Part shown: positions 1 to 21,809 of the stretch, piece by piece
How the letters are laid out: each line of letters begins with the position of its first letter
Numbering within the stretch: position 1 is the stretch's first letter
Source of the DNA: Cinnamomum chago
Taxonomy: Eukaryota; Streptophyta; Magnoliopsida; Laurales; Lauraceae
Assembly: GCA_038049695.1 (NCBI GenBank)
Contig: CP142451.1
Location: 8,368,001-8,432,000 of the forward strand
Direction of reading: 5' to 3'
Length of the DNA stretch: 64,000 nucleotides
Program-made: the position numbers and the translations under genes
Notes under the pieces: generated by a model
Databases searched by the model: none
What the model saw: the letters and a program-made list of their open reading frames with translations, nothing else
What the model was told of the DNA's origin: nothing

Positions 1-595
1 TACAAATTCTCTTTACATAAATTCGTTAAAAGAAACACCCCTTAGGGCTGATTTATTTGCATAAAATTGAGTTTGTAAGACCTTAAACAAATTTTATTCA
101 TATCAGAGTGACAGAAATTAAAGAAACAATGGTGGAGATCTTATATGGTCATTAAATGATCTCCCCTCTGGTGGAAAATGAAAAGTAAACATCACCTTAA
201 TAAATCAAATTCTAAAAAAATGAGTATAACTACATCTCTCCTTATTTCCTTCAATCTCACATCCTTTTTTTTTTTTTTTGTCAGATTCAACCTCACATCT
301 TTAATAATCATATGTTAAAGTCCATTTTATCATGAATTACTAAGGATTTAATTCCATGCAGGCAAAAGATTCCTTAAACTCTCTCAAATTTAGGTATTTC
401 CATCACCATGTTCATTGCATCATAGATGAGTTCTATGAAAACATGAGGAAAAATACATCACTGTTATTCTACATACACATACATGCCCACGAACAATCTG
501 TACAACCATTCATGCCAGGACTTGCATTCTCAAGCCCACACCATCATGTTGCCCATTTCCCATCATGTAAAATGATTCCTATTTTTGGTATGGCA
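1..595. other. AT-rich intergenic DNA, no gene recognised
   Basis: A-T-rich sequence with a short poly-T run near 265-280. No reading frame resembles a known protein and no splice-compatible coding segment was recognised. The only structured item is the left copy of the SINE target-site duplication at 596-610, just past its end. Confidence 0.5.
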
Positions 596-610
596 GGTGT
601 ACCAATCAGT
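596..610 (+). repeat. Left target-site duplication of the SINE
   Basis: The sequence GGTGTACCAATCAGT is repeated exactly at 809-823 on the other side of the SINE, which shows recent insertion by target-primed reverse transcription. Confidence 0.85.
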
Positions 611-774
611 TAAACCCCAAGGGGTAGCTCAGTTGGCCTAGGACTACGGTTTGCACCCGGAGGTTGTAGGTTCGAAACTGCACTACCACACTGGGGCTAC
701 AGAGGAGTTTACCCGGCTTCCCTCTGAGCCCGGAGGGATTAGTCCAACCCAAAGGGTTGAGAACCCTCTGATAT

Positions 775-808
<34 letters not shown>
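611..808 (+). mobile_element. tRNA-derived SINE, full length, with target-site duplication
   Basis: The 5' part looks like a tRNA gene with an RNA polymerase III promoter: an A box (TAGCTCAGTTGG, 625-636) and a B box (GGTTCGAAACT, 669-679). A unique 3' body follows (about 690-775) and then a poly-A tail of roughly 30 bases. The element is flanked by identical 15-base direct repeats, GGTGTACCAATCAGT, at 596-610 and 809-823, which are the target-site duplication. The 3' body recurs at 58063-58275 and, inverted and truncated, at 39739-39860. A functional tRNA is excluded by the missing cloverleaf 3' half and the A tail. The family name is not known to me. Confidence 0.85.
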
Positions 809-809
<1 letters not shown>

Positions 810-1044
810 GTGTACCAATCAGTACCATACAAGTGATCCTACCTATTTTTTTTGTGGTCATATTTATAATTTTTTAGCTCAATCGGGGCATTTGTTTTAC
901 CAGGTGGGTTTGGACCCATGTGATCCTGTGCCTGCCATCAATCAGTCTAAAACACTGCTCACACACAAGCTCATTCCTTTCCCAAGGAGCTTATTTTTAT
1001 GCCCAAACAGTCTAATGGTTTGACTTCAACTGCATCATCTCTTT

Positions 1045-2234
1045 AATAACTTATTAAAAATATATCTTTAATAACTGTTGTGGATAGTATATTGAAACTG
1101 CCTACAAAATTATTCATGGAGAATGTATGGATTGCCCAAGATCCAGCTTTAATTGGAAGGAGCCACATCGCCTTCCTCTCCCCCAAAGAGTTCTATTTTT
1201 TGGTTGGAATTTCCTTAATAACGCAATTCAGGTACGCAAATTGCTTTATGACAAAAATATCTCCAATGAAGCCCTATGCCCTATTTGCACAAAAGCAAAA
1301 GAATCGGTGGAGCATGCTCTCTTTCTATGTGATCTTGCTAGGACGGCTTGGTTTGGATCTTACATTGGAATGCATTCACATTCCATAGATCTTACTACAT
1401 TTAGGGGGTGGTGGATTTCCTTTATCAATTTTTGTCAATCGATGAGCCCTCCAACCCATCCTCAAACTAAATCATGGGTTTTGGCTCTCTGGTGGGCCTT
1501 GTGGAAAACCATAAATGATTTTATTTTCAGGGGCATAAAAATTAAGCCAATGTCCACAATCCTATATGCTCGGAATTTGTTTTGTGAACCAATGAGCAAG
1601 GCTAAAGAGGATGATCAAGAATCCTCATATCTTCCACAAGATTTAAGTTTTTGGTACACTACGGGCAAGGCTCAGGTGTTCACAGATGCCTCATTTAGAG
1701 CCGCGGATGGAAAAGCAGGCTTTGACTATGCTATTTGGTTTGATGGTTCTTGGGTGCATGCAAGATTTGTCAATGGTCCCAAGGTTAACTCCTCAAAAGA
1801 AGCCGAGACAAGGGCAATTCTTCATGCGCTAAATGAAGCTATGTCGCAGGGTAAGATCCATCTTTTGTCAGATGCCTGTGAGGTGATTCTAGCAATTAAT
1901 GGGTTGATGGATTGGTCAATCCATCCTATTTTGTTAGTTATCAAAGACTTCATCTCCAAGTTTGAAGATATCTCCTTTGCCCATTTTCCTGGAAATGTAA
2001 ATGTGTTAGCTCATGAACTTGCGAAGATGTCTTATGGGTCTAGCTCTCATGTGAGGCTTGGGGAGGTTATGCCGCCTAGATAGGATGGGGTTTTGTTTTG
2101 TTTTGTTTTTATGTTGGCTGCTCTTCCTCTCTTTTGTTCTAGTTGTTTTTCTCTTTCATTCAATGATAACTTCTTCTACAAAAAAATAATAATAAATCAA
2201 TGATAACTTCTTCTTCCAAAAAAAATAAAAAAAA
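1045..2234 (+). mobile_element. 5'-truncated non-LTR retrotransposon (plant L1-like LINE)
   Basis: This is the 3' end of a LINE carrying the C-terminal part of ORF2 (see the coding entry), then an A-rich tail near 2218-2234. Direct repeats TGCATCATCTCTTT at 1031-1044 and 2235-2248 flank it and are read as a 14-base target-site duplication. The reverse transcriptase core and the endonuclease are missing, as expected for a 5' truncation during insertion. A short duplication (TCAATGATAACTTCTTCT) precedes the tail at about 2160 and 2197. Confidence 0.8.
1127..2083 (+). pseudogene. LINE ORF2 C-terminal fragment: zf-RVT plus RNase H
   Basis: The open frame of 318 codons has two recognisable parts. 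Residues about 20-80 are a zf-RVT region with the motif CPIC...EHALFLC. Residues about 180-310 are an RNase H fold with the acidic residues in FTDASF, KEAETRAI and LLSDACEVI, and the late NVLAHELAK motif. Known plant L1-like elements place RNase H at the ORF2 C-terminus, where it degrades RNA in RNA-DNA hybrids. The frame is intact to a TAG stop, but the N-terminal endonuclease and reverse transcriptase are gone, so it is a remnant with no host function expected. The first ATG is arbitrary because the frame is a truncated fragment. Confidence 0.8.
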
Positions 2235-2248
2235 TGCATCATCTCTTT

Positions 2249-4810
2249 TGTATACTTTCTAGATATCAACACATCAATTATGGGGGGTTATATAATTCCG
2301 TTTTCCAAACTCATACATGCATGAGTATCTTTCTTGTGCGACAGCCATCCATCATATGACTTGTTTGAGGTGATTTGAAGACCTTTTAGTCCTTTTACAG
2401 ATATCAAAGATTTTGTATTCTTATTCTATATTTGGTGGGGCAAGATTTTTCTTGCATTTGTCATTTGTTGGATGAAGGAATTGTAGAACCATGTTGAAAG
2501 AAATAGGGTGGTGGAGCCTTACTAGGGGAATGACTAGTATCCTTTTCTAGTATTGGATATGTTGGTTCTGAAACTGAGGGATCCTAAGCTTGGTCTGGTT
2601 TTAGTTTTTTTTTTTTTTTTCATTAGACTAATATTTTATCAAAAAGGGAAGAAACTATATATAAAGAAAGAACTATAATGTTTTTACCTTTATCCTATGA
2701 ATGGGGAGTTTCTGCATCTTGGAAATGCTATAAGAAAACCAGATTCAAGTGCATTTCATTTTGTATTGCCTATGGGTTGGCAAATTGGTGATTTAATGTC
2801 TTGGTGGATGCATTGATCAATGAGAAATTCATGGAAGCAGGTCAATTAGGTTCAGCGGATGGAAAATAGGTCAAGTTTGTAATGTGGAAATATTTCTTTC
2901 CACCTTTATGTCCTCATCTAAGATGATCGTTTTGACTGTCCATTTGGGCAAACGTAGAAGGTGAAGAAATCATGTATGTCATAGCTCAAATTTGAAGTGC
3001 GCATAATTTTCTCCACTTGTTTCTGTTTAAATCCATATAACCTCTCAAAATTGGATGAGGAAACAAGAATAGAAAGTTGTCATAGTATCAATTCATGAGG
3101 GGTTCTACTTTGTGGATGACGGGATTGCAAATCCTGCACTACCCTTACGTAGGACTCCTATGGGTGTGAGAAAAAGCACCATTCAAAGAACTCTCAAAGG
3201 TTCATTGGTGGAATTTGTAGTGTTGATGGGGGTCCTTCAGGCAACACACATCCAAGCCTGGATGATTTAGTTTGGCCTGTAATTGTAATGTTCAGGCTGG
3301 ACCCTGTCAGCGGACTGAAACTCAGACCCATACCCAGCCCATTTACCAAAAATATACACCTTATGTGGTAAATATGTTGTTCCAGGTCGGGCCTTGAGGA
3401 AATATAGGCCCATATGAGACAATTTTTCTATGATGACCCATGCATAATATCCCTCACCAGCCCAGCCTCATGACTTTGAACTTTTGGCCCGAAGGTTATC
3501 CGATTATGACGAGCAAGGACTATTCCCTGATGGATGGATACATACATGGCCGCACATATAGTATCCGAACAACGCAAGGGGCAGGAGTCAAATTTGAGAC
3601 CTTGGGGAGCAGACCCAAGGATCAAACCAATAGAGCCACCGTGTTGACATACAAAATGAAAAGTTTCTGACTTAAAATTTCAGCGAAACTTTTGGAATTA
3701 CATTTCGAAAAAAAAATGTAGACATATATATATGTAGAAAATTTTAAAAAAAAATCTAGATTTAATCCATTCTAATAAAAAAATTGGAATTACATTTTGA
3801 AAAAATATAAGAAATACAAAGTATATATGTGTAACAAAACTAAAAAAAATAATCATGTAAAAATACCATGTCGTCGGTCAAAATTGGCCGAAATTAACCG
3901 ACATTCAAATCAAGAAGTTTTGATTGAAATTTCATTTTGGCCATTTGACCGAAATGAAAAAATTCAGCCATTTCACTCAAAACGGTACAAAATTAATAAC
4001 TATACTTGACAACCATATGAGACACATAATAATTGGATCATTAAAATATGCCAGGTGACCTATAAACAGAGACCAAACCCACCCCAATGCAGGTTGAATT
4101 TCAATAGGGGTTGGACTGGCCGAGCCCACGAGCACTCTTTAGTGAATTCTTGAGCTTTGATACCCTAATAATAGGTGTAAGAATTTGGAAATTATTACCA
4201 AAGGCTCACTTTGGAAGGCTTTGCTAGGATTGTCATCCACACATTCTCCCAACCATAATACCAATGAACCTAGGTCAGACCTGGAAAAGGCCTAGCCTGA
4301 ATCTGATAATGAGCCATTCAAACAATTTAACAAGCAGACTGGGCCTACAAATACTCAAGTTTGAGGTCAAGCCCAAATCAGACACTCATCCAACTATGGC
4401 CTCAATGTCACAAATTTTAGGCCACATTTCTCCAATCATTAATATTATGCATTTAATTATCCTTTCCTCCACTAAAACCCACGATAGTACCATGCCTAAA
4501 AAAGCTGATCTGTTTGCATCTTAAAATCGAAGGGACCAATTTCAAAGCCCAATTAGTCCCACAGGACTAGAAGCCCAAGCCAGGTCAATGTCAACGTAGT
4601 GTTAAACCTCCCACATTTTGGGGCCCACCCAATTAGACGGACCTTGTATTTTACTATCACTTCCCCTCCAATAATTCCCTTGGCCATTTATAGTAAAATA
4701 ATAAGGCCTACGTTTTAGGCACTCATAATTATTACTTTAACTAATATATTTCTCCCTCTAGGGTTAGAGATCAACACGAATCTTGCAAGCGTGCCCTAGA
4801 CCACACCAAA
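2249..4810. other. Intergenic DNA with degenerate repeats
   Basis: No supported gene. Stretches around 3240-3420 and 4050-4620 are rich in words such as 'gggtcggg' and 'gcccaaccc', which resemble eroded hAT-type MITEs seen elsewhere in the window, but no terminal repeats or target duplications could be fixed. Short open frames here (for example near 3430-3670) have no recognisable protein content. Confidence 0.4.
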
Positions 4811-4813
4811 GTC

Positions 4814-4860
4814 TATAAACCCGCTCGCGTGATCCACACCGTCGGCACGTGCTACACGTG
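4814..4860 (+). promoter_or_regulatory. Candidate BZR1-BAM gene promoter: TATA box and two G-boxes
   Basis: A TATAAA lies at 4814-4819, followed by two CACGTG G-boxes at 4846-4851 and 4855-4860. The second sits in a perfect ACACGTGT palindrome (4854-4861). BZR1-type proteins and BAM7/BAM8 are known to bind G-box-like elements, and the BAM7/8 site is described around CACGTGTG. A telo-box-like AAACCCTAG is at 4942-4950. The transcription start is not known, so the boxes could be in the promoter or the early leader. Confidence 0.45.
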
Positions 4861-5156
4861 TCACTCCCACGGCCGTCCGATCCCCTTCCCTCGCTCCATC
4901 CGTGTTAAACATAAGCACAAGCACGCGGCCTCACACGAGCGAAACCCTAGAACTCACATCTCCTCCTCTTTCCCAAACATCCCTCCCAACCACCGCCGGT
5001 AACTCGCCGGAAACCTCCAATCCGCCCCCCGACACCAACCGGAGAAGCCGATATAGCCGGAAACCACCAGATCTGCTCTCACACATCGCCGGAAAAGCCA
5101 TACACAAGTCACCATACGAACCGATCTCCGGCCACAACGAAATCGCCGTAGATCAA

Positions 5157-5401
5157 ATGTTTTGGTTTCGGATCTCCAAGCATCGCGAGATCTGGTAAGA
5201 AGAAAGACCCTGCAAGTGTAAGATTCAGTGCTCAAATCGGTAATCGAAGCGAAATACCTCATTCTCGAGCTTCCAATCGCAGGATCTGAGCTTTCCTCCT
5301 TCCAAAAAAAACCGAAAATGCCGCTGCAGAAGCTCGCATTGAAGCTCCAAAGGCGGAAATCCAGATCTCAACGCATGATGTCGCCGATGGAGGAAAATTG
5401 A
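5157..5401 (+). promoter_or_regulatory. Probable 5' leader with two short upstream ORFs
   Basis: If transcription starts near 4850 and the leader is unspliced, two ATG-initiated upstream frames precede the BZR1-BAM start: 5157-5198 (13 codons plus stop) and 5318-5401 (27 codons plus stop, rich in Arg and Lys). Both end before the main ATG at 5493. Upstream frames of this kind commonly lower translation of the main frame. Whether these are used is unknown. Confidence 0.3.
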
Positions 5402-5492
5402 AACAGAATTCCTCAAAAATCCAGGAAAGACTCGTCTTTCCTCGCGAAAACCACAATCCAGACAGAGAAAGAGGCAAGATCCAGATCAATCG

Positions 5493-18014
<12,522 letters not shown>

Positions 18015-18700
18015 AAGATGGGGATGGGGAGGGATTCAATCGTAAACTGGCTGTCAATCCCTTTTCCCATAAGGCGAAATCTTTTGCATATGTAAGAAAA
18101 TTATTTTGTTTTGTACGGGCATAGAACCTTCCGCCATTGTAAAGAAATCCCAAATAGGCATTCACAAGGCATTAACCTGCTTGGTTTAGCTGCTCCTGAT
18201 CTGAAGCAGAAGGTATTTTGGATCTGCTGCTGATGTAAAGAAGGAATTATTGGTGATCCCTCCGCTGCTAATGTAAAGAAGGAATCATTGGGGATCCCTT
18301 TGCACTGTATTATGGGTGTAAGTCCACCAAACAGTGAGCCCACCTTTTTGATACACAAGGGCCACTGGATAGGAATGGCTTATCTTAGATGCTCAAGTGT
18401 GATGATTGTCCAAACCGTCCACCATGAGGATGCAAGGTAAGTGATTGCATTTAGTTTAATAGAATTGTGCATTTGCTGGTTCTTCTGTATTTGATGGGTG
18501 AACCTGAATTGTGAAATTATGTTGATGAGATGGGGGACCCGGGCATTTTTGGTGAGCCTCTTTTATCCAGAAGTCACCTAATTCAAAAGTGGTGCATACT
18601 GCAAAGGCTTCACATGGTTGTTATTGTTTATGCAGTCAAGGAGTAGCTCAATGTGGCAATTTTGTATTTATCGGTTTCTGTATGCTTTGTTGTGATGATG
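18015..18700 (+). other. BZR1-BAM 3' untranslated region with a 38-bp tandem repeat
   Basis: The sequence follows the TAG stop at 18012-18014. Two 38-base units, at 18226-18263 and 18264-18301, share GCTGCTGATGTAAAGAAGG, and a third partial TGTAAAGAA is at 18136. TGTAAA words are typical of plant far-upstream polyadenylation elements. The transcript end is not determined. Confidence 0.45.
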
Positions 18701-20180
18701 GATACTAACATATGGAGGTGCCCTTAATCTTTCTTGCTTGGACAATTTTGGACATTTATGTTCTAACCTCTTGGATGCTGATGATGACTACAATTGTTGT
18801 TTTGATTTCCACAAAATCTTTCTAGGCCATATAAATCAAACAGTTGAGGGTCTGTTAATCTGGGAGCATTTATTGGAATCATCCACTCACAAGAGAACTT
18901 CATATTCAGGGTTTTGGTCGCCGAAACCATGGCATCATAGCAAACTGCGCATTTGCTGAGACACCGGATCCTCAGTCCAGTCAGCTGCTGTGTCGCATCG
19001 CTGTCGCTGTCATCATCTGAAATTGTCCCAGTCACCCCTAGGGCTGGATTGTCTTATTAACTAGTCTTCCATCTCACTGTAACATGCCTCGTGATCTCTA
19101 GTTTTGATATCATGTTAATCACCGTAACACCAAAAGCTCGAGCTATTAGTGAACGGCATAATAATTTATATCAACATCCCTCACATCATAATTTCATACT
19201 TTGAGGTATTCACAATTCCTACAAAGGGCCTAGAAATTCATGCTAAAATAAGTTTTAACAAAAGAAATATTAAAGAGAGGTCTATGACGCCTATGGCACC
19301 CTCACTTAGGATTTTGATTCCTAGGATGATGGCAGAGTAACTATTTCCTACCAAACAAGAAAGATAGTTTATGACTATTTAGGATCTTCTTTACTTAGTT
19401 TTTAGCAACTTTGATAGGAAGATATTGCTTAGAAATCCATACTAACCAAATGGGCCTCACTGATTCAGGCCATTGATAGTGGAAGCCCAAAAATTCCTTA
19501 CAGCACTTATTGCCCTATCCCAACTGATGGCAAATGATTGTATATGATCAGATGTGATTGTTTATTTAATTGGAAGAGGTCCTTATTATTGGTATGGCCC
19601 ATTCTATTTTGTGATCTAAGTAAGGAGACTAATGTCTTGAATTATCAAGAGATGGCATGATTTCCAGTGGTCAAGTATTCAAAGGATGTGCCAATTTGAA
19701 CTCTCACAGGTATATCAGAGGGACACTCCTGAAAAATTGTGGTCATCAGAACCTGTGGTCCTCGTTGAATGGAAGACTAGTAAAATACACTGAGTTTGGA
19801 AGTGTCAAGTGCAGCTTCTGCATGTGTGAATCGACTTGATTTCCTGGCCCAGAAATCATTCAAGATGGGGCCCCCTAATGAACGGCACGGATGATTGGAT
19901 TGTTTACGTGTTCCAAACTGGCGTGCTGGGTAAGTTTCCCGTACACACCTGGTGATAACATACAGTTTCAGTTGCACAGAAACAGGCCTGGCCCAGGCTG
20001 TAAAGTTATAGTGTCAATGGGCAAAACCAACTGTGTATCAAACTCAACAAGCTTAGACTGGGCCCAGTGACAGCCAGCATACATGTCAATTTTGTCTATC
20101 CAAGTCATTGATCCTCTGTTCCCAGCGTCATGTAAATATACTTGATTCATAGGCTTGAGCTGTGGGTCCTGGTGGTTTTT
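18701..20180. other. Intergenic DNA between BZR1-BAM and the lipase gene
   Basis: No supported gene. Short open frames in 18738-20150 have no recognisable domains. There are fragments reminiscent of hAT-type MITEs near 19190-19460 but no convincing ends. Confidence 0.4.
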
Positions 20181-20187
20181 CTTGCAA

Positions 20188-20605
20188 TTAGGGTTGCAAA
20201 CGGGTATCCAATTCTCCGACTGCTTGGAAGTTCCGACTCACAGTTGGAACTTATTTTAGGTTCCAATTTATAAATGAGTTTGGATCTGGAACCCAATTTA
20301 GGTTCCGATTGATAAATGGGTCCGGTTCTAAGTCCATATTGGTTCCGACCCGTGGACCCAAGACATATGAGCCTTTGATGTTGCAATTGTACCTCAAAAT
20401 TAACTTTTTTTTCTTAACATTTTTATGTATAATATTGGAGGTAGTAGACTTGATGTAATGTTGTAAGTTGAATGATATGCTTATTCTAAGAAAAATGAAT
20501 ATTAAAAAAAAATTAGAATTGATTTTGGAACTAGATTCCAGTCCTCTAAGTGGACATGGTTCTAGAACCGGATCCAGGTTTTTCTATTGGAACCGGGTTA
20601 GGATA
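20188..20605 (+). mobile_element. Degenerate hAT-type MITE-like repeat
   Basis: It begins TTAGGGTTGCAAACGGGTAT and contains repeated GGTTCCGA/GGTTCCAAT words and GACCCGTGGACCCAAGAC. The same vocabulary is in the better-defined element at 40529-40866, whose ends are TAGGGATGTAAA and TTTACAACCCTA. The right terminal repeat is missing here, possibly lost where the foldback element at 20612 adjoins it. Confidence 0.45.
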
Positions 20606-20611
20606 TATATG

Positions 20612-21098
20612 GGGCCAGCTCTCCTAAGCTCAAGTTTAGAATAAGATAAGCTCAAGTGTGTGGTGGGGCCCACCTGGGGACCCAAATGGAGATGGGGCGT
20701 GGGGGGGGGGGGGGGGGGGGATTTCAAGGACTCCCTTGGATCTTCCTCTCTACAAAAAATCAGCCCTAAAGGCGATTTATATCATCTCCATATGGGCCCA
20801 AAAGTTTAATGGTCCATTTAGATTGACACATAGTCAATCCAACGGTCTAATAAATTCGGATTTGACCGAAAGTTGGTGGACATGTGTAATTTAGAGAAGT
20901 TGTGTGTTTGGTCCATTTGGATGGACCAAAGGTGGGCCCCACAAGCATGAGTTTACGAAGTTTTTTTCCTAAGCTTGAGCTTAGGAGAGTCCTTGAAATT
21001 CCCCCCATCCCCATCCCCATCCCCACGTGGGTCCCCAAGTGGGTCCCACCACACACTTGAGCCTACCTTATCCTAAGCTTGAGCTTAGGAAAGCCTTG
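20612..21098. mobile_element. Foldback / MITE-like element with about 120-bp inverted arms
   Basis: The left arm (20612-20737) and the inverted right arm (about 20968-21098) share CCTAAGCTCAAG, then GGCTCAAGTGTGTGGTGGG-like sequence, a GGGGACCCA block, a G-rich tract and ATTTCAAGGACT. The arm edges also carry CCTAAGCTTGAGCTTAGG, itself nearly palindromic. The centre of about 230 bases has no coding potential. The superfamily is unclear because the flanking (TA)n hides any target duplication. Confidence 0.7.
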
Positions 21099-21106
21099 CT
21101 CGTATA

Positions 21107-21109
<3 letters not shown>

Positions 21110-21166
<57 letters not shown>
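21110..21166. repeat. (GT)n-(TA)n microsatellite
   Basis: A short GT run is followed by about 24 TA units, directly next to the right arm of the foldback element. Confidence 0.9.
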
Positions 21167-21167
<1 letters not shown>

Positions 21168-21720
21168 CAAGTTATCGGCTTATAGCCTACTTTCTCAACC
21201 TACCATTTGTCTGTCAACAAATGAAGGGCTAGGATCTCCCCATCCACAGTAAGCACCTAAGAGATTGATGTTCTATATCACAGGACCAATGTCCCACATT
21301 TCAGGCTACTCTGTTTGGCACCAGGTAGAAATAGAAAAAGGATAGTGCCCCAGATTGCCATAGGCTTGAATTGAATTAGGCTCTCCTGAAAAATCATGGT
21401 GCTTGTTTGTGCATGGATATCCATCAAAATAGGAACATCAAAATTCTCCCTGTTCCAGTTCCAAGGCGCACTGCACACCAGATAGTGCATAACCCATCTT
21501 TTATGGATGATGCCATCCAGAACAGATTTATCCCATGCCAAACACCCTCACAGATCTGAATGCATCAGGACCCTGAAACATCTCATAATTTTACAGACTT
21601 CAAACCATTAGTGGACCTCTGGAGTGAGCACAATGATTTGAATGGGAACTAGAAAGCACAATTTTTCATACAAAATCACCCTTTCATTCATATGGGCATC
21701 CAAAAACAAACGCGAAGAAT

Positions 21721-21806
21721 GATAAATGAATGCTGTTTCCAGGTCACCTAATAATAAACATGAAGATGACAAATGAATGTTGTTTCCAGTTCACCTAATA
21801 ATGTGT
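21721..21806 (-). repeat. 47-bp tandem duplication next to the lipase stop codon
   Basis: Two units start at 21721 and 21768, sharing AAATGAATG(C/T)TGTTTCCAG and TCACCTAATAAT. They lie immediately downstream of the lipase stop codon, so within its presumed 3' untranslated region. Confidence 0.7.
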
Positions 21807-21809
21807 ACA

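Noticed and set aside
611-690. Candidate tRNA gene because of A and B boxes
   Set aside because: No 3' half of the cloverleaf or aminoacyl stem pairing can be formed; the poly-A tail, 3' body and target duplication identify a SINE.
1080-1388. 102-codon open frame
   Set aside because: It overlaps the zf-RVT/RNase H frame in another phase and has no recognisable motif; read as a shadow.
4902-5198. 98-codon plus-strand frame upstream of BZR1-BAM
   Set aside because: It opens with GTG, not ATG, and covers promoter or leader sequence; low-complexity Pro/Thr/Ser content and no family.
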